Assembly (NCBI RefSeq): GCF_932526225.1
Contig: NC_064047.1
Span: 12,844,460 to 12,908,459 of the forward strand
Length of the DNA stretch: 64,000 bases
Direction: 5' to 3'
From: Nematostella vectensis
Taxonomy: Eukaryota; Cnidaria; Anthozoa; Actiniaria; Edwardsiidae
The number at the start of each line of letters is the position of its first letter. The first letter of the stretch is position 1. Under the pieces are notes generated by a model that was not told the DNA's origin, made no database searches, and saw only the letters and a list, made by a program, of their open reading frames with translations. Both the position numbers and the translations under genes were made by a program. This document shows positions 29,188-43,100 of the stretch, piece by piece.

Positions 29188-32100
29188 ATGCGACCACGCC
29201 AACAGCTGAGCGGCCTGGCCCCCGCTTCCAATATGGCGGTAAGTTGCGAGTTTCTTTTCTCGTCACAAACTCAGTGCGTATCAAAGAAAAATATAAAGTA
29301 TTTCATTATTGTTTGGTTTATCTTTAAAGTCCCAGCAACCGAACGTAACTGTGGTGAGTGGAGCGGGCATGGCACAGCGAAAGACGGTAGAAATGATTCA
29401 AGAAGTGCAGAAGCGAATACAGGTTAGCGCAGAATTATTTGTTCTGTCCTTTTATTGTTCGAAGCGGCCGAATTTTTCTTTTCAGCCTATTTGGATCTCT
29501 GAATAAGACAGTCTACTTCTAGTCTATTTTGTCCATTTAGCTCCAACATGTAGTAGAGCAGAAGAAATAATACTCCACGCTACTCCAGGCTTACAATCAG
29601 AAGGTACTCGTGCCTATGATCGGCCACCTGAAAATAATATCTCATATTTTATAAACTACCAAGAACAAGCCGAAAATGACACATCGATTCGAAGAAACAA
29701 CGTCCATGAAACTTGTTTTCCAAAGCTTTTCACGATTGTTTATTATTTCGCTTAGCTAGGAGAAATTATTCATACGCACCGTTAAAAAAACGGATGAAAA
29801 ATTGTCTTTGAGTTGAAAACGCGAGGCGAAAAGTCCGTAAAAATCTCCAACATTTACCGATCGCGATGAAAATCGCTCAGCGAATCCGCCATTCTGTTGT
29901 TGATGTCCCAGGGTGCTTCCTGATCTTTGTTTCAGCAGCGGTTTCATGTGATCTTTCATTGTTTGAGCCTCTGTCACATGTCCTATTATCTGCCACTCAA
30001 ACGATTCAAAACAAATTTGAGAGATTGCGAGTTTTTACGTTCAGTGTGACACACACAGGTAATGTCAGTTTTCAGTCGCTTAGTACGGAGCCAAATGAAG
30101 CTTAAATTAGAATTGAAAAACAATTTTGCAAACTACATTTATCAGGGATAACTGTCTATGGTATTTTAGCTAAAATCAATCACATTTTCTGTGCTATTTT
30201 CCTGAAAATAGCGAGTGGCAGATAATGGGACGTGCCTGGCCGATAATAGAAAAGGGTGGCCGATAATAGGAAAGTCAAACACTCTCTACAAATTATCGTT
30301 TCCTCTCTAAACAAACCTGTAAATTGAGAATATTTTTGTAGAATACTCATGTCAAGAATCTTCGTTTCAAATTATGGGGAATAAATTCTTTTTGTTTGCG
30401 AGATATTTTAGTGTAAACCTAAAGTGGCTGAAAATAGTTGCAAGTACCTTAAAGTATTGGCACCTATTCTCAACCACTTTATCCTTGAAATGTATTTCCG
30501 GCGAAAATTTCAAGTCAAAGTTGTTGAGCTTCTTCTGAGTTAGAATAATTGTGTAAACTTCGGCTATTCTCCCAAGTTTTTTTTTACAGAGAAAAATCAT
30601 AGTAAACACTAACCCTTTGCCGAACCTATTCTTGTCCAGTTGAACCTATTCTCGTCCGCTCGGAACCAATTTTAGTTGGTTTGGAAAAAAAGCATAGAAA
30701 ATTTGTTTCATTTTAGCTAAAATACCACAGACAATGATCTCTGACAAATGTAGTTTGCAAAATGTCCATTTGATTCTAATTTGAGCCTCATTTGGCTCAG
30801 CACCAAGCAATTCAAAACTGACATTATGCGCGTGTGTCACGCTGCATGGCAAAACTTGCAATCACTCATATTTGTTTTGAATCGTTAGAGTGGTGCTGTG
30901 ACTGAGGCTCAAATAATGAAAGCTAGCATGAAACCGAGGCTAAATCAAAGGCCAGAAAGCACCCTGGGACACCAACAACAGAATGGCGGATTTGCTGAGC
31001 GTTTTTCATCACGATCTGTAAATGTTGGAAATTTTTACGGCATTTTTTCTTCCTCGCGTAGTGCATCTAAACACAATTTTTCAGACGTTATTTTACGGTG
31101 CATAAAATTAAAATTCTATGAGCTATGCAAAATAAAAAACATTTGTAAAAAGCTATCGAAAGCTTGTTTCGCCTACACCTACTTTGTTTTTTTTTTGACT
31201 CGATGTGTCAATTTCGGCTTGTTCTTCGTAGTTTTCCAAATATTTGACATCATTTTCGCGTGGTCGAGAATAGGTGTCTTTACCTTATGTAACTTAACTC
31301 ACTTCTTTTGTTACACATTTGCATGTGTGTGTGAAATTTAGACTAAGAAAAACCTCAATATCTTCTGTATAACAACTCAAACCAGTTTGACTAATAATTA
31401 ATTTTCCAAATAAAGTACAAAAAAGTTCTATTTGATTCATGACCAGAGCATACAGCAACATTACATAACAAAGAACAAATTATACACATTTGGCAAATAA
31501 ATAAACCATCATATCTTGTTCAAAGCCAAATATCCAGTTTTTACTTGCTGCTCTGGGGTTGAACAGCTGCAAAGCAGTTTACTTCCATATAGCATGTTTT
31601 TCAACTTTAAATATTTTTTTTATTGCCTTTTTTTCTTTATAGAGTATTGGCCCTGGCCCATATCACTCGCCAGAGCAAACTCAAGAACTTGAAACCCTCA
31701 AGTTGATATATGCCAGGCTCACCGGACAGCAAGATGTGAGTATGCAAGCCCTGCAACTCTGGGTAAATCAAGTTTAATACATTTCCTTTCTACAGCTTAA
31801 AGGATGAGTTTTACAATTTTGTGAAAGTTTTCTCTGATTTTTAGATATTTTTACTTCTCAAGATTCCTTAGTCTGTATGTCTAGCATGGAATTTGAAACT
31901 TGGGTAATGGTTCAGTAAATACTGTATGATATGGTTCCGTAATTTATACTTGCTTTTTCCCTCTAGCCTAACCAAATAAGGCAAGTCATCTCCCACCAGC
32001 CCAACCCAACCACTAGTCAAGTCCACATCACCATGGCAACCCCTGTATCCCAAATGGTTGCTGGGGCAACATCACAGGGGGTCATCACACAGCAAACAAT

Positions 32101-35100
32101 AGCACCCATGCAGCGAATTGCACCTGCATCAACAACAACTGGGACCGGCCAGAAAATGACCGTCATACCAGCAACAACAACGGTGACACTTCTCCCTCAA
32201 GGGGCCGCCGTTCCAGGGAGTGTAGGTGGAGCTGGTACAACGTCCCAGCAAATACAACACATGCAAATACAGGCACAGCCAGCCGGCAGTGCAGGTAAAA
32301 AGCACTACAGTAAGTATTATACCACGAAAGCTGCCATCCCTTCCAGGCTTTCCTTTCTTATTAACCTTTCCCTGATTTGCCATAGTTTGAATTGCCATAG
32401 TGATTTGCAGTTTTAACTGTTTAACAGTTTGCACTGATGCTATGACGCAATTTACTGAGTAGTGCAATCTGCATGATTTGTGATGTTTCCACAACAGATG
32501 AACTGCATGTTGCATGCTTTTTGCATGACATATTTCACTAATAGACCCCTTTTAATCATCTCAATAGTCACCGCTCAAACCGTCAGTGCTCAGCCTACTA
32601 TGGTGACTGTGGCATCAATGGCAAGCCAACCAATCGTACCCTCTGCTGTGACGGCACAGAGCCTGATCCACGCACAGCGCACTCTGGCCGGCTCACCCAG
32701 CACGACCGCACAACTGGTAAACACAAAATTATTACTACATAGAGAAAAAAAAACTACAGACAAGCTGTAGGATAACCACATGGTATGACTAGAAAGACTC
32801 CAGACAAGCTGTAGAATAACTAGGCGGTCTGACTAGAAAGACTACAGACAAGCTGTAGACTAACTAGGTGGTCTGAGTAGAAAGACTACAGACAAGCTGT
32901 AGAATTACTAGGTGGTAGGACAAGAAAGACTACAGACAAGCTGTAGAATAACTAGGTGGTAGGACTAGAAAGACTACAGACAAGCTGTAGACTAACTAGG
33001 TGGTCTGACTAGAAATGCTACAGACAAGCTGTAGAATAACTAGGTGGTAGGACTAGGATGACTACAGACAAGCTGTAGAATAACTAAGTGGTATGACTAG
33101 AAAGACTACAGACAAGCTGTAGAATAACTAGGTGGTCTGACTAGAAATACTACACACAAGCTGTAGACTAACTAGGTGGTCTGACTAGAAATACTACAGA
33201 CAAGCCGTAGACTAACTAGGTGGTCTGACTAGAAAGACTACAGACAAGCTGTAGACTAACTAGGTGGTAGGACTAGAAAGACTCCAGACAAGCTGTAGAA
33301 TAACTAGGTGGTAGGACTAGAAAGACTACAGACAAGCTGTAGAATAACTAAGTGGTATAACTAGAAAGACTACAGACAAGCTGTAGGATAACCACATGGT
33401 ATGACTAGAAAGACTCCAGACAAGCTGTAGACTAACTAGGTGGTCTGACTAGAAAGACTACAGACAAGCTGTAGACTAACTAGGTGGTAGGACTAGAAAG
33501 ACTCCAGACAAGTTATAGAATAACTAGGTGGTCTGACTAGAAATACTACAGACAAGCCGTAGACTAACTAGGTGGTCTGACTAGAAATACTACAGACAAG
33601 CCGTAGACTAACTAGGTGGTCTGACTAGAAAGACTACAGACAAGCTGTAGACTAACTAGGTGGTAGGACTAGAAAGACTCCAGACAAGCTGTAGAATAAC
33701 TAGGTGGTCTGACTAGAAATACTACAGACAAGCCGTAGACTAACTAGGTGGTAGGACTAGAAAGACTCCAGACAAGCTGTAGAATAACTAGGTGGTCTGA
33801 CTAGAAATACTACAGACAAGCCGTAGACTAACTAGGTGGTCTGACTAGAAATACTACAGACAAGCCGTAGACTAACTAGGTGGTCTGACTAGAAATACTA
33901 CAGACAAGCCGTAGACTAACTAGGTGGTCTGACTAGAAAGACTACAGACAAGCTGTAGACTAACTAGGTGGTAGGACTAGAAAGACTCCAGACAAGCTGT
34001 AGAATAACTAGGTGGTCTGACTAGAGAGACTACAGACAAGCTGTAGAATAACTAAGTGGAATGACTAGAAAGACTACAGACAAGCTGTAGGATAACCACA
34101 TGGTATGACTAGAAAGACTCCAGACAAGCTGTAGACTAACTAGGTGGTAGGACTAGAAAGACTACAGACAAGCTGTAGAATAACTAAGTGGTAGGACTAG
34201 AAAGACTACAGACAAGCTATACAATAACTAGGTGGTAGGACTAGAAAGACTACAGACAAGCTGTAGAATAACTAGGTGGTAGGACTAGAAAGACTACAGA
34301 CAAGCTGTAGAATAACTAGGTGGTAGGACTAGAAAGACTACAGACAAGCTGTAGACTAACTAGGTGGTAGGACTAGAAAGACTCCAGACAAGCTGTAGAA
34401 TAACTAGGTGGTACTACTAGAAAGACTACAGACAAGCTGTAGAATAACTAAGTGGTATGACTAGAAAGACTACAGACAAGCTGTAGGATAACCACATGGT
34501 ATGACTAGAAAGACTCCAGACAAGCTGTAGACTAACTAGGTGGTCTGACTAGAAAGACTACAGACAAGCTGTAGACTAACTAGGCGGTAGGACTAGAAAG
34601 ACTCCAGACAAGTTATAGAATAACTAGGTGGTCTGACTAGAAATACTACAGACAAGCCGTAGACTAACTAGGTGGTCTGACTAGAAATACTACAGACAAG
34701 CCGTAGACTAACTAGGTGGTCTGACTAGAAAGACTACAGACAAGCTGTAGACTAACTAGGTGGTAGGACTAGAAAGACTCCAGACAAGCTGTAGAATAAC
34801 TAGGTGGTCTGACTAGAAATACTACAGACAAGCCGTAGACTAACTAGGTGGTAGGACTAGAAAGACTCCAGACAAGCTGTAGAATAACTAGGTGGTCTGA
34901 CTAGAAATACTACAGACAAGCCGTAGACTAACTAGGTGGTCTGACTAGAAATACTACAGACAAGCCGTAGACTAACTAGGTGGTCTGACTAGAAATACTA
35001 CAGACAAGCCGTAGACTAACTAGGTGGTCTGACTAGAAAGACTACAGACAAGCTGTAGACTAACTAGGTGGTAGGACTAGAAAGACTCCAGACAAGCTGT

Positions 35101-37107
35101 AGAATAACTAGGTGGTCTGACTAGAGAGACTACAGACAAGCTGTAGAATAACTAAGTGGTATGACTAGAAAGACTACAGACAAGCTGTAGGATAACCACA
35201 TGGTATGACTAGAAAGACTCCAGACAAGCTGTAGACTAACTAGGTGGTAGGACTAGAAAGACTACAGACAAGCTGTAGAATAACTAAGTGGTAGGACTAG
35301 AAAGACTACAGACAAGCTATACAATAACTAGGTGGTAGGACTAGAAAGACTACAGACAAGCTGTAGAATAACTAGGTGGTAGGACTAGAAAGACTACAGA
35401 CAAGCTGTAGAATAACTAGGTGGTAGGACTAGAAAGACTACAGACAAGCTGTAGACTAACTAGGTGGTAGGACTAGAAAGACTACAGACAAGCTATACAA
35501 TAACTAGGTGGTATGACTAGAAAGACTACAGACAAGCTGTAGGATAACCACATGGTGTGACTAGAAAGACTACAGACAAGCTGTAGAATAACTAGGTGGT
35601 ATGACTAGAAAGACTACAGACAAGCTGTAGAATAACTAGGTAGTATGACTAGAAAGACTAGAGACAAGCTGTAGAATATTTAAGTGTTATGACTAGAAAA
35701 CTACAGACAAGCTGTAGAATAACTAAGTGCTATGACTAGAAAGACTACAGACAAGCTGTAGAATAACTGTTATGAATAGAAAGACTAAAGACAAGCTATT
35801 GCCATATTAAGCAGGTTACCCTAAGAGCGGAGTTCTTCTTTAGCAAAAGACGTAAGTATCCAATACATTCCAAAATTATTTTCACCTTTGGCGAAAAATT
35901 TTTAAATATCGCATGGTGCTGTTAGACTGTTTTGCTGAGCTTAGAGCGTCGACCGTTGAGGTGTGACTGCGGTTACAAGGTCTTTACCGAGGTTACCGCG
36001 GTCGAATGTTTCAATAGTTTTAGTCATCACTGTAAGCAACCATTCCAAAGCATAAGACAACAATTGTTTTTTCGTGAAACAAAAATAGCACCAGCAGATT
36101 TCCGTGGAAAACAGATCCAAACCTTTGTCCAATGTGCTTTCTTTTCACTTATTGGAAAACTGTATTTATGACAAAAGATACAGTATTAGGGATCCGGTTA
36201 CTGTAACTGGCGTCTTATTGTTGTTGCCCAACGACTGAGTTGTCTATCGACCCAGTAACCTATGTTATTGCAGGTTACCACAGGAGGGCAATCCATAGCA
36301 GGCATCAAACTGACGCAAGGGGCACTCCCTCCTGGGATAAAGCTCACCACTCAGACACCCACCCTTGTGCAGTCTCTACCGATACAACAGAGACAGCTTG
36401 CACCCAGCAAGCCCATAGCAGCAGCCCCCTCTGGTTCAGGGTCCATCCCTAATATTGCCCCCGCACCCAGCGTCTCGTCCATCCCCAAGTCACTTGTCAC
36501 ACACGGAGGTAGTTGTATTATAGCCATGGAAAATTATGTAAGACCTGCTATCCCAGTACTGTATTTACTGTATGAGATCATTTATTTTTAGAGTCCAAAT
36601 CCTTAATTTTTGCTATAGATGGTTCATATGATGACTCCAGAGCCATCTGGAAAAAAAAATAGCCCTCTCAAATGTCTATCTGTATTTGTGTTTCCACTTT
36701 GACCCATCAGGTCTCCAGAGCCATGTGGATGCATCCAGCCCTCATAAGTATACTGCTTTATTTGTGTTTCCACTTTGAGGCTGTACAAAATCCGATCCAT
36801 GTCGATCCATGAAAGCCCTCTTAATTATCTGTCTTGTGTATCCACTTTTGGCATATGTAATATGTTGGGTGTGATCCATCAGGACTCCAGACCCGCGTGG
36901 ATACATCCAGCCCTCAGCCAACACAGGTCCTGACCAAACGACGCATTCAGGAGCTACTCCACGAGATTGACCCACGTGAACAAATGGACGATGAAGTGGA
37001 AGATGTAAGTGATGTGTCTGTCTGTCTGATCCACATGAACAACTTGGTTATGAGGTTGAAGATGTAAGTGATGTGTCTGTCCATCTGTCGGTATGTTTGA
37101 CCATCAA

Positions 37108-37166
<59 letters not shown>

Positions 37167-40100
37167 GATCCACATGAACAGCTTGGTTATGAGGTTGAAG
37201 ATGTAAGTGATGTGTTTGTCCATCTGTCGGTATGTTTGACCATCAGTCTGTCTGTCTGTCTGTCTGTCTGTCTGATCCACATGAACAGCTTGGTTATGAG
37301 GTTGAAGATGTAAGTGATGTGTTTGTCCATCTGTCGGTATGTTTGACCATCAGTGTCTGTCTGATCCACATGAACAGCATGGTTATGAGGTTGAAGATGT
37401 AAGTGATGTGTTTGTCCATCTGTCGGTATGTTTGACCATCAATCTGTCTGTCTGATCCACATGAACAGCTTGGTTATGAGGTTGAAGATGTAAGTGATGT
37501 GTTTGTCCATCTGTCGGTATGTTTGACCATCAATCTGTCTGTCTGATCCACACGAACAGATTGGTTATGATGTTGAAGATGTAAGTGATGTGTTTGTCCA
37601 TTTGTCGGTATGTTTGACCATCAATCTGTCTGTCTGATCCACATGAACAGATTGGTTATGAGGTTGAAGATGTAAGTGATGTGTTTGTCCATCTGTCGGT
37701 ATGTTTGACCATCAATCTGTCTGTCTGATCCACATGAACAGATTGGTTATGAGGTTGAAGATGTAAGTGATGTGTTTGTCCATCTGTCGGTATGTTTGAC
37801 CATCAATCTGTCTGTCTGTCTGATCCACATGAACAGCTTGGTTATGAGGTTGAAGATGTAAGTGATGTGTTTGTCCATCTGTCGGTATGTTTAACCATCA
37901 ATCTGTCTGTCTGATCCACATGAACAGCTTGGTTATGAAGTTGAAGATGTAAGTGATGTGCTTGTCCATCTGTCGGAATGTTTGACCATCAATCTGTCTG
38001 TCTGTCTGATCCACATGAACAGATTGGTTATGAGGTTGAAGATGTAAGTGATGTGCTTGTCCATCTGTCGGAATGTTTGACCATCAATCTGTCTGTCTGT
38101 CTGATCCACATGAACAGATTGGTTATGAGGTTGAAGATGTAAGTGATTTGTCTGTCCATCTGTCGGTATGTTTGACCATCAGTCTGTCTGTCTGTCTGAT
38201 GCACATGAACAGCTTGGTTATGAGGTTGAAGATGTAAGTGATGTGTTTGTCCATCTGTCGGTATGTTTGACCATCAGTCTGTCTGTCTGTCTGATCTACA
38301 TGAACAGCATGGTTATGAGGTGGAAGATGTAAGTGATGTGTTTGTCCATCTGTCGGTATGTTTAACCATCAGTGTTTGTCTGATCCACATGAACAGCATG
38401 GTTATGAGGTGGAAGATGTAAGTGATGTGTTTGTCCATCTGTCGGTATGTTTGACCATCAATCTGTCTGTCTGTCTGATCCACATGAACAGCTTGGTTAT
38501 GAGGTTGAAGATGTAAGTGATGTGTTTGTCCATCTGTCGGTATGTTTGACCATCAGTCTGTCTGTCTGTCTGTCTGATCCACATGAACAGCATGGTTATG
38601 AGGTGGAAGATGTAAGTGATGTGTTTGTCCATCTGTCGGTATGTTTGACCATCAATCTGTCTGTCTGATCCACATGAACAGATTGGTTATGATGTTGAAG
38701 ATGTAAGTGATGTGTTTGTCCATCTGTCGGTATGTTTGATCATCAATCTGTCTGTCTGATCCACATGAACAGATTGGTTATGAGGTTGAAGATGTAAGTG
38801 ATGTGTTTGTCCATCTGTCGGTATGTTTGACCATCAATCTGTCTGTCTGATCCACATGAACAGCTTGGTTATGAGGTTGAAGATGTAAGTGATGTGTTTG
38901 TCCATCTGTCGGTATGTTTGACCATCAATCTGTCTGTCTGATCCACATGAACAGCTTGGTTATGAGGTTGAAGATGTAAGTGATGTGCTTATCCATCTGT
39001 CGGAATGTTTGACCATCAATCTGTCTGTCTGATCCACATGAACAGCTTGGTTATGAGGTTGAAGATGTAAGTGATGTGCTTGTCCATCTGTCGGAATGTT
39101 TGACCATCAATCTGTCTGTCTGTCTGATCCACATGAACAGACTGGTTATGAGGTTGAAGATGTAAGTGATGTGTTTGTCCATCTGTCGGTATGTTTGACC
39201 ATCAATCTGTCTGTCTGATCCACATGAACAGATTGGTTATGAGGTTGAAGATGTAAGTGATGTGTTTGTCCATCTGTCGGTATGTTTGACCATCAATCTG
39301 TCTGTCTGTCTGTCTGATCCACATGAACAGATTGGTTATGAGGTTGAAGATGTAAGTGATGTGCTTGTCCATCTGTCGGAATGTTTGACCATCAATCTGT
39401 CTGTCTGTCTGATCCACATGAACAGCATGGTTATAAGGTTGAAGATGTAAGTGATGTGTCTGTCCATCTGTCGGAATGTTTGACCATCAATCTGTCTGTC
39501 TGTCTGATCCACATGAACAGCATGGTTATGAGGTGGAAGATGTAAGTGATGTGCTTGTCCATCTGTCGGTATGTTTGACCATCAATCTGTCTGTCTGTCT
39601 GATCCACATGAACAGCATGGTTATGAGGTTGAAGATGTAAGTGATGTGTCTGTCCATCTGTCGGAATGTTTGACCATCAATCTGTCTGTCTGTCTGATCC
39701 ACATGAACAGCATGGTTATGAGGTTGAAGATGTAAGTGATGTGCTTGTCCATCTGTCGGAATGTTTGACCATCAATCTGTCTGTCTGTCTGATCCACATG
39801 AACAGATTGGTTATGAGGTTGAAGATGTAAGTGATGTGCTTGTCCATCTGTCGGTATGTTTGACCATCAATCTGTCTGTCTGATCCACATGAACAGCTTG
39901 GTTATGAGGTTGAAGATGTAAGTGATGTGTTTGTCCATCTGTCGGTATGTTTGACCATCAGTCTGTCTGTCTGATCCACATGAACAGCTTGGTTATGAGG
40001 TTGAAGATGTAAGTGATGTGCTTGTCCATCTGTCGGTATGTTTGACCATCAATCTGTCTGTCTGTCTGATCCACATGAACAGCATGGTTATGAGGTGGAA

Positions 40101-43100
40101 GATGTAAGTGATGTGTTTGTCCATCTGTCGGTATGTTTGACCATCAGTCTGTCTGTCTGATCCACATGAACAGATTGGTTATGAGGTGGAAGATATAAGT
40201 GATGTGTTTGTCCATCTGTCGGTATGTTTGAGCATCAATCTGTCTGTCTGATCCACATGAACAGATTGGTTATGAGGTGGAAGATGTAAGTGATGTGTTT
40301 GTCCATCTGTCGGTATGTTTGAGCATCAATCTGTCTGTCTGATCCACATGAACAGATTGGTTATGAGGTGGAAGATGTAAGTGATGTGTTTGTCCATCTG
40401 TTGCAATGTTTGACCATCAATCTGTCTGTCTGTCTGATCCACATGAACAGCTTGGTTATGAGGTTGAAGATGTAAGTGATGTGTTTGTCCATCTGTCGGT
40501 ATGTTTGACCATCAGTCTGTCTGTCTGTCTGATCCACATGAACAGATTGGTTATGAGGTGGAAGATATAAGTGATGTGTTTGTCCATCTGTCGGTATGTT
40601 TGAGCATCAATCTGTCTGTCTGATCCACATGAACAGATTGGTTATGAGGTGGAAGATGTAAGTGATGTGTTTGTCCATCTGTCGGTATGTTTGAGCATCA
40701 ATCTGTCTGTCTGATCCACATGAACAGATTGGTTATGAGGTGGAAGATGTAAGTGATGTGTTTGTCCATCTGTTGCAATGTTTGACCATCAATCTGTCTG
40801 TCTGTCTGATCCACATGAACAGCTTGGTTATGAGGTTGAAGATGTAAGTGATGTGTTTGTCCATCTGTCGGTATGTTTGACCATCAGTCTGTCTGTCTGT
40901 CTGATCCACATGAACAGCATGGTTATGATGTTGAAGATGTAAGTGATGTGTCTGTCCATCTGTCGGAATGTTTGACCATCAATCTGTCTGTCTGTCTGTC
41001 TGATCCACATGAACATCTTGGTTACGAGGTTGAAGATGTAAGTGATGTGTCTGTCTGACCCGCTGTGTCTGTGCCCATAGCTCCTGCTGCAAGTTGCTGA
41101 TGACTTCATTGAGAATGTTGTAAACTCGTCAGCCCAGATCGCTAAACACCGCAAATCCAATACTCTGGAGGTGAAGGATGTGCAGTTACACCTGGGTAAA
41201 CAACAACCCTAATTTATGACTTACTTAACCTGTCCTTTTCAGAAGGTGATACTAGCGTGGTAATGTGTGATAATGTTAATTGGTCTAAGCCCTGGGCCAC
41301 TGAAATATGTCCAACTGTATAAAAGACATGACACTACAACTTTTCACAAGGACACTTCTTCATGACTTACTAAGATCTGGTCTTACTAGAAAGTTATTGC
41401 AGCTAGGGAGAAATATTGCTACAGTAAATGTTTGAAGCCCCGAGCCACTGAAAACCGTTCAAAAGTAAGAGATTGGGCTTTGGAAACTCCATGATTCACT
41501 TTATGAAACAGTACTTCATGATATGGACAGATTTGGCATAGCCACTAATTTATATTTTCTTGGTCTTAAAGCTTTCCAAGTGTTATACGCTTTGAAACAC
41601 CAAACCTGTTAAAGATATATACCTTTACACCTATTTCAAAAAAGGTTGCACTTTCGTTATCGCGGATGTGTGTCGAAACCCGCGGTGTATCACGGAATCT
41701 AAGTTAGACAGGCGGTAAATTGAAGATATGGCAGCCGTCAACATTTGCCTCAAGGTTCTTTCGGCTAACAAAAAGTCTAAGATTGACAGCTATAGATTTA
41801 TGGATGTGAAAAACTAACACAAATGTTAGTGAATGGAAAAAATTCTACTTTCGCAACACAGCGGATTATTGGCGGAAAAAAACTTGGAGATTGGTTTATA
41901 CTGGGACCCCGGGAAGACTGGAAAGACCGATGAAACTGTGGCGTAATTTCTTTTGATTCGTTTCGTCCTAGAAGATGAAAATAATATTAAACCACGTTTT
42001 TAAACGAAAGAACGACTGACTGTTCGTTAGCCTTTTTGAGCGATAACGAAAAACAACAAAAATCGATTATTTTAGTGTTGACGAGAGAAACCATTTAAGT
42101 GTATCTAAATTCGCGATTCTCGAGGTGTTGTTTGTCGTAAGTAAAAACTAAAAACAAAACTTGATTCGTCCAAAACATCAGCATATATGGGTCAAACATA
42201 AGGATGTTTGCCCAGTTATCAGCCCTCAATTCTTCTCGTCTTTGTAGAGCTATCTGTCTAATCAAAAATTTGATAGAATCAATTAAAATATTTTGCAAGT
42301 AAACTCGAAATGACTAAAATAACAGATACCACGTAAACTTCAAGTAGTAATGGATTGAGGATACAGCAAATTTAGAGCTTGTGCTTCTTTAGATGATGTT
42401 AGCTATGTTAGCTAAAGTCAAAGTTATTCTAAGATTGACTTCAGCACAAAGCTAAAGTTCCCAACTCGTTTTACCGTACGAATTGTGAATCGATGCTACC
42501 AAATTTTGCGAATATCGCCACAGTGTCCACTTTGACCCTCCAAAATAAAACCACACTTCATCAATAGAAAAGCCTATAAAAAATCTTATCCAAATAACCC
42601 GCTACCTAAGATATTGGGACTACGAAGCGGGCATTTTTAGCACTGTTTGGAACACAGTTAATTTCTCCCATGGTGCCCGTCGGGTTACGACACACATCCG
42701 CGATAACCAAAGTGCAAACTTTTTTTAAATAGGTGTATAGTAGAGTTCTCCTCGCTTTTTGTGTTGTATTATTTTCGTGGGAGTAGGAGTGAGGTCTACC
42801 CATCCACCCCCCCCCCCCCCCCTGAAAATTCTAATTGACTTGTATGTACCTGACAATTTGTGTTCATCAGAACGTTGCTGGAACATGTGGATACCCGGAT
42901 TTGGAGCAGACGAACTCCGGCCGTACAAAAAAGCTGCTTCTACGGAGGCACATAAGCAGGTAAGTAATGGGTAATAGTATTGATATTATGGATTTATGGC
43001 ATAGACATTATGAATGCATTTGATATATAGAGAATACTACATGGAAAGTGCGCGCGTATGGTTTATATTCTCGAGTTGTGCAATATCAAAAAACGAACGA

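Noticed and set aside
30898-31341. 147-codon frame in TAF12 intron 2
   Set aside because: Lies in the right arm of a foldback and mirrors a minus-strand frame in the left arm; no recognised protein.
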